From contig MGVA01000033.1 of the NCBI GenBank assembly GCA_001800245.1, positions 1-64,000 of the forward strand: a DNA stretch of 64,000 nucleotides. The letters are read 5' to 3'. Positions 19,706-29,532 of this stretch are shown piece by piece. Numbering within the stretch: the stretch's first letter is position 1; every line of letters starts with the position of its first letter. The DNA comes from Elusimicrobia bacterium RIFOXYA12_FULL_51_18. GTDB lineage: Bacteria; Elusimicrobiota; Elusimicrobia; Elusimicrobiales; UBA9959. Below the pieces are notes generated by a model. It ran no database searches. It saw only the letters and a list, made by a program, of their open reading frames with translations, and was not told the DNA's origin. Position numbers and translations under genes: made by a program.

Positions 19706-20536
19706 CTAACAATATCTCCAGGCCCTATATACCGCCCTGAGTTTTTCGAATCCGTTCAGCCGGATCCTGGGGCCGGCGGTATTAAATCCGCGCGCCTCTA
19801 TTTTATCCAGCAGATCGGAGTAGAGTTGGGCCATGATGAAAGCGCATAAAAGTTTTTTCTTTTCCGGGCCTGCGGCCAGGTTTTGCGCGCGGGTATAAAA
19901 CCCCCGCGCCCGGGCGGCTTCGAATCTCATTAATTCTATGAAATTATCGGGATAAATGAAATTTTTGAAGAGGGACGGAGCGCAGCCGAATTTTTCAAGG
20001 TCTTCAAGGGGCAGATATACCCGTCCTAACCGGGCATCCTCAAAAACATCCCTTATTATGTTAGTCAGTTGTACGGCATAGCCTAGATTCTCCGCATAGG
20101 CGGAGGCGTTGTCCCCGCGCCAGCCGAAGATTTCCAGGCAGGATAAGCCCACAGCCGAAGCTACGCGGTACATGTAATACTTCAATTCTTCAAAAGAGGC
20201 GTATTCATTTTTGCGCGCGTCCATGCCCACGCCTTCCAGTATAAGGAGCAGGTTCTCCTTGCTCATGGAATAGATTCCCGCCGCCCGGACCAGTTCCGCT
20301 TCAAGCGGGTTTTGGGGCGCGACGCCGGCAAAAAGCGCTTCTATTCTGGCTTTCCAGTCCGCCAGGGCGGCTTGTTTTTCCGGCGGCGCAGCCGCTTCGT
20401 TATCCGCGATGTCGTCCACGGAACGGGCGTAGCCGTATAAAGCGGAAAGAGCCCGGCGCTGTTCCGGGTTTAGAAACAAAAAAGCGGGCTTGAAACTGCT
20501 GCCCGCTTCATAAGGGTGCGGTTGACTGCTGGACAT
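19706..20536 (-). CDS. Squalene/phytoene synthase family protein
   Basis: YARSVDDIADNE; YMYRVASAVGLSCLEIFG; YAVQLTNIIRDVFEDARLGRVYLP. Confidence 0.92.
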   Translation of the reverse strand: MSSSQPHPYEAGSSFKPAFLFLNPEQRRALSALYGYARSVDDIADNEAAAPPEKQAALADWKARIEALFAGVAPQNPLEAELVRAAGIYSMSKENLLLILEGVGMDARKNEYASFEELKYYMYRVASAVGLSCLEIFGWRGDNASAYAENLGYAVQLTNIIRDVFEDARLGRVYLPLEDLEKFGCAPSLFKNFIYPDNFIELMRFEAARARGFYTRAQNLAAGPEKKKLLCAFIMAQLYSDLLDKIEARGFNTAGPRIRLNGFEKLRAVYRAWRYC

Positions 20537-20641
20537 GGGATTTTAACTATCAACGGACAGTGAATCAGGGGTTGATTGGGAAAACATTCAGCTTTTTAAC
20601 TTTCAATGCCTTTGCGGATGCCGGATTTCCCTGCCGGCTGG

Positions 20642-22093
20642 TTAATCCATTTTTTCCAGATAATTCATGAAGGTTTGCCAGCCGGTAGCTTTTTCAAAAG
20701 CCAGTCTGGAATAGGTCGGATAATATTCTATGAGACTGCCCGGCTTTCCGGGAATGTTTATCGCTATTCCGTGGGCGTTCGAGTAGTCTTTGCCCGTGCG
20801 GTCCTTGCCAAGATAGGCGTTCTTCACGGTAAGTTCGGCTGCGATGAATTTATTGAGATCGTCTCCGGCGGCTTTTAATTTACCCGCGCCGGGCAAAGCG
20901 GGATTGAGGTTGGCGTTTATAAGCTCAACGAAATGATAGAGGTCCCCGTAAAAAGATATCTGCTTGTCGGGGTCGGTGGTTTCGTCTCCGACTTCAAAAC
21001 GGAGCACGCCGGTTTTGGCTTTTTTGTAGGCGGTGGTATCGTTGATCTGCATGGCGAGTTGCGCCCAGTTCTTCGTTTTCTGCGCTAAAACAGCGAGTTT
21101 GTCGGAGCGTATAGCGGAAAGCTGGACGCCGTATTTTGTTTGTCCCAGCATGTCCGAGTATTCCGGCCGGGAATACATTTCTTTAAAGGTGTCAACGAGA
21201 TAAATGCCGGCCTTGGAGGCTGTGGCCGCGGGATCCCGGAGCAGCAGGGTGAAGAAATCCTCGAAGTTCAGGCTAGGCAGCTGGATCACTTCTTCCGAAC
21301 CGACGATTATGTCCGCGCCGTCTTTCAGTTCATAGGCCACTTCGGCCATCTGCATGAAGCAGGCCATGGAGGCATAAATGTCCACGCGGCCGGCTTCCTT
21401 GAAGATTTTACCCATATCTGCGGCCTTAATATAATTGCCGGTGACAAAATCGTGCGAGATGGATTTATTTTTTCGCGGCCCCGCAAGCGTAAACTTGGTT
21501 TCATCCGCCGTATTTTCTCCGGGTTTCTTCGGGTCTATCCAGCCCCAGCCGTGATCCCAGATGATCAGCATATAGCGTTTGGCCGGATAAGCCGCCTTTG
21601 CCCATTTCACAAAAGAAACAACTTCCCTGTAGTCTCCCATGTCCGCCGGGCCCAGGTCCATGAGCGCCGGGGAGGCGATATGCTCTTTATCCGCGTCCTT
21701 TATGATGAGGTAGCGGCGTACGCCTGTCCAGTCGTCGTCGGCGGTGGTGTCGTTGTCCAGGCCGGTGGAGCGGCCCAGTTCCGTCAGGATGTTCACCTTT
21801 TCGCTGGAACCTATTGACTCGAAGCGGTTAATGTCGTTCAGAGCGAAAGGCTCTATATTGCTTTTGCCGTTCATGAAAACCATGATCGTCCAGTCTTTAG
21901 CCGTTTTAGCGGCGGCGTCTAAAACGGGTTCCGGGACGGCCTGCGCAGGGGTGCCAGCTAACGGGCGGAATTTACCGCAGTTTTCAGCTTTGGGCGGGCA
22001 CAGTTCATTAAATAAATCCAGTCCGGGAGCGGCGTGAAGGGGAAGGATCGCACAGAGCAATGTTGCGGCGGCGGTCAGCGGAATTTTCTTCAT
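20642..22093 (-). CDS. Clostripain-family (C11) cysteine peptidase
   Basis: WTIMVFMNGKSNIEPFALNDINRFE; LIIWDHGWGW; DIYASMACFMQMAEVAYEL. Confidence 0.88.
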   Translation of the reverse strand: MKKIPLTAAATLLCAILPLHAAPGLDLFNELCPPKAENCGKFRPLAGTPAQAVPEPVLDAAAKTAKDWTIMVFMNGKSNIEPFALNDINRFESIGSSEKVNILTELGRSTGLDNDTTADDDWTGVRRYLIIKDADKEHIASPALMDLGPADMGDYREVVSFVKWAKAAYPAKRYMLIIWDHGWGWIDPKKPGENTADETKFTLAGPRKNKSISHDFVTGNYIKAADMGKIFKEAGRVDIYASMACFMQMAEVAYELKDGADIIVGSEEVIQLPSLNFEDFFTLLLRDPAATASKAGIYLVDTFKEMYSRPEYSDMLGQTKYGVQLSAIRSDKLAVLAQKTKNWAQLAMQINDTTAYKKAKTGVLRFEVGDETTDPDKQISFYGDLYHFVELINANLNPALPGAGKLKAAGDDLNKFIAAELTVKNAYLGKDRTGKDYSNAHGIAINIPGKPGSLIEYYPTYSRLAFEKATGWQTFMNYLEKMD

Positions 22094-22197
22094 AACTGTT
22101 TTCCTCTCTGTCGCACCCCGCGCTTACGGGGATTATGGTAAGGTATAACCAGAGTTTATAAATAATTATCCAGGCAAATCAATACAATTCAGGAGCC

Positions 22198-22465
22198 TAC
22201 TGAGCTTTCCCTATTAGGTTGAAGCTTTGACTGTCCGTATTTGGAGCGAAACAAGGAGCGAAGAGCGCGGCATAGCTGGGCTATGTAAGCGATTCGCGAC
22301 GCAGTTGCAGCCCAAATACGGACAGCCCCCTGGGGGAGGCTCATCTTTGGCCGGCTGTTTCGTTGCTCTTCCTCAACATACGGGTAGTATGCCATCGTCA
22401 TCGCGCCTCACATCCGGTCCAAATCTGAGCCTCCAAAACTTCAACCTAATAGGGAAAGCTCAGTA
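22198..22465. repeat. Intergenic element bounded by 27-bp perfect inverted repeats, with a nested 14-bp inverted repeat
   Basis: Arms 22198-22224 / 22439-22465 (ctgagctttccctattaggttgaag); inner arms 22231-22244 / 22312-22325 (ctgtccgtatttgg); interior shares the CATAGCTGGGCTAT core with 16081. Confidence 0.85.
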
Positions 22466-24892
22466 AATGTGGCCCTTAAGCTTCTCCGCGCGCAGGGTAT
22501 CGTAATATTCGCTGAGGCTTTCCCGGTTGGAAGCGGCTTTGTAGATCTTGCCGATAGGGAAGACAAACGTTCTCCATGGCAGGTACATGGACCAAAAACC
22601 GTCGTTGCCGTCCACGTTATACCAGACCGCCTTAAAATCTCTTATCAGTATTTCGGCCAGGATATGGCCGTAGCAGCGCAGCAGTTTCCAGCCGTCAGCG
22701 GTCGGGGGAATGTCGGGTCTAAAATTCTCTTTAAGGGCGTTTTCCAGGTTTACTATTCCGGACCGGCCCAATTCTATATGGCTGGTCTCTTCCAAAGTAG
22801 TGGTAAGGGTAATGATTCGGCGGTGTTCCGTCTGCACATCGATTCTGCGTTCAGGGTGGCTGAGGATTTTGTTCCGGATCGCGGCCGCGCCCTGCGCCTT
22901 TTCGGTGGTTTTAGCTCTGAGTTCGTCTTCCACGTAAAGCAGATATTGGGTAAGCCAGCCCGGATCGGGGAAGCTCTCTCCCTCCCATAAAAGTCTCCAG
23001 GCGCGTTGTATAGGGTAGGTTACCATATGTTTTGGAGTTTCAAAGAGTACGGGCCAGCCCCAGTGGTCGAAATCCGGCATCTTTATGAGCCGGCCTTTAT
23101 GCCGTTCTTTCAGTAGAAAACATAGGAAAGCGGCGCAATCTTTCACCATTTCCAGGGCATCCTGAGGGGTTTGGCGGCCCTGCATGAATGTCAGACGGAG
23201 TTTTTTTTCCACTTCGGTCAGGCCATCAGCGTTAAAGTACACTTTTTTATTTAGTTCTTCCTCCAGTGAGGAAGCCAGTTTGAACGCTCTGCCCAAGAAG
23301 TCGTCTTTCCTGGTTTCGGTTTCCATGGGCCTGGGTGCGGCGCAGACGGCGTCCATCAGGGATTCCATTACTATCTCGTTCGGTTTAGGTGTTACGGGAT
23401 CAGACGCAACTGACTGAGGAAGGGCACTTTCAGCCGGCCGTGCCGCCCGAACGCCTGTAACATTCCGCGGCAAGGCCGCTTCCAGAGAAACAGTGGCGGT
23501 TTCGGCGGACGGTTCGCTGTCCTGTACGTTCCGAGCGACCGGGGGCGGTACGAATGATTCCGGTTTAGGCGCGGTGTCGGGCCGCTTAATTTCCGGTGAC
23601 GGAGCTTTTGGAAGGACGTTTAAATTGGCGAATTGTACCTCCGTGGCCGCAAGGCCGGGCGGGATCAGGTCGGGCCGTGGTTTTTCCGCAGCGGACGGAA
23701 GCGAGTCACGGTGCTGTCTTGAGTTCTCCAGAAGTTTAAATGCTGAATCAGCCGGGAGCTCCGTCGCCAGGCGTCCGGCCGAGGCCGGATCCGTAAGGGC
23801 GATATCATTTGCCAGGGCCGCGGCTTCCTGAAGATTGCCGGTCTTTATGAATGCGAGGCCCAGATTAGCCTTTGACTGGATAGTGGGGCTGATATCCGCG
23901 GCCTTTTGGTAACAGGCCGCGGCTTCGGAATAGTTGCCTGTCCGAAAATTCAGGTTGCCCAACTGAATGAATATGTCGGGCAACAGCGGAGACGGTAAAT
24001 TGAGCGCCGAAGAAAAAACCGTCATGATCTCACTGGTTTCGGCCTGGTTCCGCCCCGGCGGCGCGCTTTTCATCAGTGTTACGCCCACGCCGAAAAGCGC
24101 CCCGGTCTTTTCAAAAGAATTTTTGGCGAGCGATCGGAATGCGTCGAGGGCTTCGCCGGTCCTGCTTTCTTCCAGGGCAAGCCAGGCGAGCTCCAGTTTT
24201 TTTTTGTCCTCAAAAGGCGTGCCGCCCGGTATTTTAGCCAGCCATTGGCGGGCTTTTGCCGGGTCGCCGGAAAGACGCAGTATGGCTGCCCTGTAACAAA
24301 AAAAATCCGGCGTCTGGAAGGTTTTGACGTAATTATACGCCTCTTGCAATAAGCCAAGGTTGATCAGTGTTTCCGCATAAGATCCGTACGGTGGCGCGGA
24401 GGGGTTGCCGGCAAGCAGTACGGAGGCCATATAATTAGCGCGGTGCAGGTTTCCTAACCCGGCCTCGTTCCTTAAAGCCGCCTCAAGTTCCTCCCCGGCC
24501 GGCAATGGTGACGGGGTCTGAAGAAATCCGATGGCCGCCGAAAGCCGGTGTTTGTCAAGGCGTATTTCGGCGGCGGGAAATTTTGCCTTAGCATGCGTGG
24601 GATTGAAGGCAAAGATCTCGGCCGCGGGTGATGAGAAAAGCATCTGGAGAAAAGGGAGCACCGGCTTGACGGTGTACGGCGGCTCTATAAGTTCCGGGGA
24701 TGTGAAAACGGGGAGAATTGAAAGTTCTTGATCGTGGTAATCGGATATGGTGTAAAGAGGAAGACCGGCGGTTTGCGCCGGGACAACAGGCGAGACCAGT
24801 TCAGGAAAACTGTTAAAGCTTCCGATTATCTCCGCCAGAGAAGGCGTTTTTGATAGTCTGAAAATGGTAAAATCAGGAAGCTCGTTCGCCAT
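22460..24892 (-). CDS. TPR protein with uncharacterised ~300-aa C-terminal domain
   Basis: TPR units (IFIQLGNLNFRTGNYSEAAACYQKAADISPTIQSKANLGLAFIKTGNLQEA); unfamiliar C-terminal region. Confidence 0.75.
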   Translation of the reverse strand: MANELPDFTIFRLSKTPSLAEIIGSFNSFPELVSPVVPAQTAGLPLYTISDYHDQELSILPVFTSPELIEPPYTVKPVLPFLQMLFSSPAAEIFAFNPTHAKAKFPAAEIRLDKHRLSAAIGFLQTPSPLPAGEELEAALRNEAGLGNLHRANYMASVLLAGNPSAPPYGSYAETLINLGLLQEAYNYVKTFQTPDFFCYRAAILRLSGDPAKARQWLAKIPGGTPFEDKKKLELAWLALEESRTGEALDAFRSLAKNSFEKTGALFGVGVTLMKSAPPGRNQAETSEIMTVFSSALNLPSPLLPDIFIQLGNLNFRTGNYSEAAACYQKAADISPTIQSKANLGLAFIKTGNLQEAAALANDIALTDPASAGRLATELPADSAFKLLENSRQHRDSLPSAAEKPRPDLIPPGLAATEVQFANLNVLPKAPSPEIKRPDTAPKPESFVPPPVARNVQDSEPSAETATVSLEAALPRNVTGVRAARPAESALPQSVASDPVTPKPNEIVMESLMDAVCAAPRPMETETRKDDFLGRAFKLASSLEEELNKKVYFNADGLTEVEKKLRLTFMQGRQTPQDALEMVKDCAAFLCFLLKERHKGRLIKMPDFDHWGWPVLFETPKHMVTYPIQRAWRLLWEGESFPDPGWLTQYLLYVEDELRAKTTEKAQGAAAIRNKILSHPERRIDVQTEHRRIITLTTTLEETSHIELGRSGIVNLENALKENFRPDIPPTADGWKLLRCYGHILAEILIRDFKAVWYNVDGNDGFWSMYLPWRTFVFPIGKIYKAASNRESLSEYYDTLRAEKLKGHIY

Positions 24893-25020
24893 ATCATATT
24901 ATTGTATATTTTTGTTCCAAGACATTGTCAAGGAATACCAAAAAGCGTTTACGAATTGCGTGTTCCGAGCACTTTTGAACGCGCTTTCGCTTCTGATATA
25001 TTAGTTATGGAGGGCATCTT

Positions 25021-25632
25021 ATGATACAGACCGTGGTTCTTGCCACCCGCAATAAATATAAATTTAATGAGATCCTGGAGCTTTTGCCGGGGCTTAAGGT
25101 GGAAATGAAGACGCTGGATAATTTCCCCGGCGCTCCGGAAGTGGTGGAGGACGGCGCTACATTGGAGGAAAATGCCTCTAAGAAAGCGAAAAGCGCCGCT
25201 CTTTTTTGCGGTTTCTGGGCGCTCGCGGACGACACCGGACTTCAAGTGGACGCGCTTGGCGGGGCTCCGGGTGTTTACTCCGCCAGATACGCCGGTCCCG
25301 GCTGCTCCTATTCGGATAATAATCTTAAACTTCTGGCGGAACTTGCCGGTTTGCCGCCGGAAAAAAGGACCGCTCGCTTTTGTTGCGTTATGGCGCTGTC
25401 CTCTCCCGCCGGTTCGGTTATAACGGTCGAAGGCCGGCTTGAAGGCCGCATGACGTGCGCACCTTTGGGCGCTAACGGTTTCGGCTACGATCCGCTGTTC
25501 CTTATACCGGGGGTGGGGAAGACCCTGGCAGAACTTACTCCGGCGGAAAAAAACGCCTTAAGCCACCGCGCGGCTGCGGTCGTTAAAATAGAGCCTTATC
25601 TGAAAAGACTTATCGGGCGTGCGGCATCATGA
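25021..25632 (+). CDS. rdgB: XTP/dITP diphosphatase (RdgB/HAM1)
   Basis: VVLATRNKYKFNEI; ADDTGLQVDALGGAPGVYSARYAG; GANGFGYDPLF. Confidence 0.95.
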   Translation: MIQTVVLATRNKYKFNEILELLPGLKVEMKTLDNFPGAPEVVEDGATLEENASKKAKSAALFCGFWALADDTGLQVDALGGAPGVYSARYAGPGCSYSDNNLKLLAELAGLPPEKRTARFCCVMALSSPAGSVITVEGRLEGRMTCAPLGANGFGYDPLFLIPGVGKTLAELTPAEKNALSHRAAAVVKIEPYLKRLIGRAAS

Positions 25633-25828
25633 CATTTGTTCCGCGCCACACCCGTTTCGGCGGCGGATCAGGGTCTTTTGGCGGCGCCTTCTACGGGGAT
25701 TGGCGGGGCCTTTTAAGGGATTATCAGGTGCCGGTACCGCTCCGTGGCTTACCCTTCAACTGACAGTTAGTTTTTCTTTTCGTTTTGAGTCTGGGGAGCC
25801 GCGGTACTAATGCTATAATTGATTTTGT

Positions 25829-27964
25829 ATGAAGATCAGGCTTTTTCATAAACTTGTCGCCGTAATGCTGGCAGTGTCGCTGGTGCCCATTGCGCTTCTC
25901 GGCTATAGATTGATAAATATCGGTCAGCTGGGTGTAAAGACCGCCATCCTTGAGCTCCACCTGAATATGGCGGAACGGGTTGCCGGAGACTTCCGTGCGT
26001 ATGTGGATCGCATTGACGCCAAGATGCGTTTTGTTATGGATGCCATGCTTAAAATGGATTGGGAGACCAAGCAATCTCTGCTGGCCTCGCTTCTGGATAC
26101 CAATGATGAATTTCGGGAGGTTTCGGTGCTGTCCGGAGAAGGACGAGAGTTGGTGAAGGTTTTGGGGCCGTCGCTGAAGGGGGGGAGGGAACTTCGGTCT
26201 TATGCCAAGGATGCCGGTTACCGTTCCGCACTGACCTCAAAGAAAAGAACACTGCGCTTTGAGATATCCTCCGGCTCCGCCGAAATGGTCTTTTTTTACC
26301 CTTTCCAAAAGGACCTGCTGCTCAGGGTTTCCGTCACTCTTGATAAATTCGCGGCCATTCGCGAGCTAAAAAAAATCGGCCTTACCGGTTTTCCGGTTGT
26401 CATAGACGCGGAAGGGCGCCCCATAGCTTTCCCTTCCGACGTGGCGGAGGCCGAGCTTGCCGGTATAAAAGACTGGCCCATTTCCAGAACGGCGCTTAGC
26501 GCTCTGGCTTCCGGTTCCTCGGAATATGAGGATGAGCGGGGCCGGTTCCAAATCGGCGCCTACGCGCCTGTCGCGGAACTGGGCGGCGCGGTAATAGTGA
26601 GTCAGTCGCGGGAGGAGGCTTTCCGTTACGCGCTTTTTATGGAGCGTCAGGCGGTTTACGCTATCCTTGTCTTTGTGCTGATCGTTCTGGTGGCCGCTTT
26701 TCTGCTGTCCCGGCAGATGACCGGGCCGATACTGGAACTTACCCGCGTGGCTGAAAAAGTGGCGGAGGGGGACTTTTCCAAGACGGTGGCCATTAATAGC
26801 CGGGACGAGCTTAAAGACCTGGGCGAAACTTTTAATAAAATGGTGCGCCAGCTTAAAGCTTATTCCGATATGCAGGTGGACCGCATTATCCGCGAACAGA
26901 AAAATACCGAGGCTATACTGTTTTCCACCGAAGACGGCATCGTTATGATAGATGACGCCGCCAGCGTGCAACTCGCCAACCGCAAGGCCCGCTCGCTTAT
27001 GGGTGTGGGCCAGGACTCGGTTATAGAGGGACGGCAACTGTTGGATATTATCGGCGACGCAAACGTCAGGGAAGCGGTCTCCGAAGTTCTGAACAGCCGC
27101 AGGGAAAATTTCGTCAAAGAAATAGAGATCTCATTGGAACATTCGCGCCGGTTCTTTAAATGTTTCTCCGCGCCAATCGTGGCGCCTGGAAAAGGGGCGC
27201 GCCTAGGCACGCTGCTGGCGTTCTATGATATTACGCTGGATAAAGAACTGGAGCGCATAAAGGAGGAATTCCTTCATTCCATAACCCATGACTTGCGTAA
27301 TCCCATGGGCGCCGTGAAGGGTTTTGTTGAATTTATGCTTAAGGAAATCCCCGGGCCCGTCAATGAGGCTCAGCGCAGAATGCTGGTTTCAATAGACCGC
27401 GCTTCTTTCAGGCTGCTGGGCATGATAAATAATATCCTCGACATCGCCAAGATGGAGGCCGGCAAGATGGAGCTCAAACTGGCCCCTGTCAATGTTTCTG
27501 AAACCGCCAAAAGAATAGTCGAACTGCTGGAATCCCTGGGGCAGAGGAAAAAAATAAAGTTCCTGCTTGAAACCCCTGGCCCCATAACCGTGGAAGCCGA
27601 CGGCGTGATGCTGGAGCGCATGTTCACCAATCTTATCGGTAATGCCGTGAAGTTCGCGCCTGAAAATGGAATCATCACGGTCCATCTTGAGGAGGACGAC
27701 AAAAAGCTTACCGCGTATGTTGGCGATAACGGGGACGGCGTTCCTCTGGAATATCTGGATAAAATATTTGAGAAATTCGAGCAGGTTAAGGGTCAGAAAG
27801 CCGGCGGCACCGGGCTTGGTCTCACCATCTGCAAGCATATCGCATCCGCACATCTAGGTAAAATATGGGTGGAATCTGAGATAGGGAAGGGGGCTAAATT
27901 CATCTTTACAGTGCCGAAAGGCCTGGTTAAGGGCGAGGACGGACGGGTGCGGGCGGCCGCATGA
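25829..27964 (+). CDS. Membrane sensor histidine kinase (Cache-HAMP-PAS-HisKA-HATPase)
   Basis: HSITHDLRNPMGAVKGFVEFML H-box; NLIGNAVKFAP; GDNGDGVP; GTGLGLTICKHI. Confidence 0.93.
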   Translation: MKIRLFHKLVAVMLAVSLVPIALLGYRLINIGQLGVKTAILELHLNMAERVAGDFRAYVDRIDAKMRFVMDAMLKMDWETKQSLLASLLDTNDEFREVSVLSGEGRELVKVLGPSLKGGRELRSYAKDAGYRSALTSKKRTLRFEISSGSAEMVFFYPFQKDLLLRVSVTLDKFAAIRELKKIGLTGFPVVIDAEGRPIAFPSDVAEAELAGIKDWPISRTALSALASGSSEYEDERGRFQIGAYAPVAELGGAVIVSQSREEAFRYALFMERQAVYAILVFVLIVLVAAFLLSRQMTGPILELTRVAEKVAEGDFSKTVAINSRDELKDLGETFNKMVRQLKAYSDMQVDRIIREQKNTEAILFSTEDGIVMIDDAASVQLANRKARSLMGVGQDSVIEGRQLLDIIGDANVREAVSEVLNSRRENFVKEIEISLEHSRRFFKCFSAPIVAPGKGARLGTLLAFYDITLDKELERIKEEFLHSITHDLRNPMGAVKGFVEFMLKEIPGPVNEAQRRMLVSIDRASFRLLGMINNILDIAKMEAGKMELKLAPVNVSETAKRIVELLESLGQRKKIKFLLETPGPITVEADGVMLERMFTNLIGNAVKFAPENGIITVHLEEDDKKLTAYVGDNGDGVPLEYLDKIFEKFEQVKGQKAGGTGLGLTICKHIASAHLGKIWVESEIGKGAKFIFTVPKGLVKGEDGRVRAAA

Positions 27965-29124
27965 GGATACCGTCTATCGCGTCCTTTTTAAGCTTCCTGC
28001 TGGCGTTTTCCGCCCAAGGCGCGGAGGACTTTCAAAACGTGGTAGTCAAACCCGGAGATACCCTTTGGAGTATAGCCAGCGTATATCTTAAAGACCCGAA
28101 AAGGTGGAGCGAACTTCTTAAATACAACCGGCTTCCCTCTTCCGATCCGTCAATAGCCCTGCCGGGGATGGTCCTCAAAGTTCCGGTGGTCCTGATCAAA
28201 GAGCAGTATCGTGCCGCAAAGCTGATCTATTACGTGAATAACGTCCTCTTGCGTAAAAGCGGCGCCGCGGATTGGAAAAAGGTGTCCATGAGTATGGAAC
28301 TTTACAAGAGCGACACTCTGCGGACCGATGTCGATGCTCGCGCCGATATTAAATTTCACACCGGCGAGATTCTGAACCTGTATCCTAATTCCATGGCTGT
28401 GCTGCGGCCTCCGGACACAAAAGCGGATGTGAAGCTTATTGCCGGAGAGATGCGCGGAGTGCGTTCGCGTGTGGTTACGGCTTCCGCCCGGATAACGCCT
28501 AAAACCGGGGATACCGAATTCGGCGCAAAAATAAAGCAGGATATGACTACGCTGGTCCAGGTTTATAAGGGCCTTGTAAACGTGGAGGCGCAGGGTAAGG
28601 TTGTGGAGGTTCACGAGGGCTTCGCCTCTGAGGTTAAACTGGACATGCCGCCCTCGGAACCGATAAAGTTGCCGCCTCTGCCTGAATTCGAGAATGGTGG
28701 GCAGACCCGGCTGGCTAAAATCGGAGCTCCCCAGCTTAAAATGGACGGCAATAAGTTTTCGCTTAGTATGGTGAATGTCCCCAAGGGGCGGGCGGCGCAG
28801 ATTGAACGCTTGTCGAATACGGATGTTGACATGAAGAGTATGCCCGAAGCCGGCGATGCCAATTTCAAGGAGCTAAACCCCGGAGAGATATCCAGGCTTA
28901 TCAGCGTGGCCAACCCCATTCAGGCGTACCATCTACAGATCGCGCGGGACCAGAGCTTTGCCAATATGGTCCTTAATCGCAATTATGACGCTTTTGATGA
29001 AATAGATCTTACCGAGCTTATGCCTCCCGGCAACTACTGGATGAGGGTTTCCTATATAGATCTTCTGGGTTTCGAAGGCAAATTCAATGTTCCCAGGCAG
29101 ATCACGGTTTTTAAAAAGCGCTGA
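27961..29124 (+). CDS. LysM + FecR-domain secreted protein
   Basis: VVVKPGDTLWSIASVYLKDPKRWSELLKYN (LysM); FecR-like RTDVDARADIKFHTGEILNLYPNSMAVL. Confidence 0.8.
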   Translation: MRIPSIASFLSFLLAFSAQGAEDFQNVVVKPGDTLWSIASVYLKDPKRWSELLKYNRLPSSDPSIALPGMVLKVPVVLIKEQYRAAKLIYYVNNVLLRKSGAADWKKVSMSMELYKSDTLRTDVDARADIKFHTGEILNLYPNSMAVLRPPDTKADVKLIAGEMRGVRSRVVTASARITPKTGDTEFGAKIKQDMTTLVQVYKGLVNVEAQGKVVEVHEGFASEVKLDMPPSEPIKLPPLPEFENGGQTRLAKIGAPQLKMDGNKFSLSMVNVPKGRAAQIERLSNTDVDMKSMPEAGDANFKELNPGEISRLISVANPIQAYHLQIARDQSFANMVLNRNYDAFDEIDLTELMPPGNYWMRVSYIDLLGFEGKFNVPRQITVFKKR

Positions 29125-29209
29125 ATAGTAGTCTTGTGCCGGGCAGATTTATGGCGCGTCCAGCGGTTGTTTTGGCGAAACGCCAACACGCGCACACCGC
29201 AACACGCCA

Positions 29210-29238
29210 TTGACAAGTCAAGAGGTATCTGCTATAAT
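29210..29238 (+). promoter_or_regulatory. Consensus sigma-70 promoter
   Basis: TTGACA (29210-29215), 17-nt spacer, TATAAT (29233-29238). Confidence 0.8.
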
Positions 29239-29244
29239 TAAAAT

Positions 29245-29410
29245 GAGCGGGCGATAATTTGGGAGGGAGGCAGGTTGGCTCCTCGGCGCGGATCGTATGG
29301 CGCTGTGCTCGCGTGGAGTGCGGAGAGGGCACGAAAAGGAAGCGGTGTCGGCGCTATCTTTTTGTGTCCTCTTCCTTTATATTACGCTCCCGGAAAATTA
29401 AAGCGGCCTC
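29245..29410 (+). ncRNA. Putative structured RNA or long 5' leader
   Basis: Downstream of consensus promoter; predicted stem GGGCACGAAAAG...CTTTTTGTGTCC with inner AGCG/CGCT and outer TAATTTGGGAG/CTCCCggAAAATTA pairing; no matching protein. Confidence 0.35.
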
Positions 29411-29532
29411 CTGTAAGCCGTATGCCTGGCGTATAAATCTTAAGTAACTCTTTCGAAGCGTGCGGCTTCCGGCATATGGGCGATTCTATTGCTGTTTACC
29501 CCGGCCTGAATTAATTTATAATCTTATCTGGA

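Noticed and set aside
19706-20536. Carotenoid or hopanoid biosynthesis cluster
   Set aside because: Only a single squalene/phytoene synthase is present; no desaturase, cyclase or hpn genes nearby.
29245-29410. Assignment of the putative RNA as 6S RNA, RNase P, SRP RNA or tmRNA
   Set aside because: None of the conserved primary motifs of those RNAs could be matched by eye. Left unassigned.
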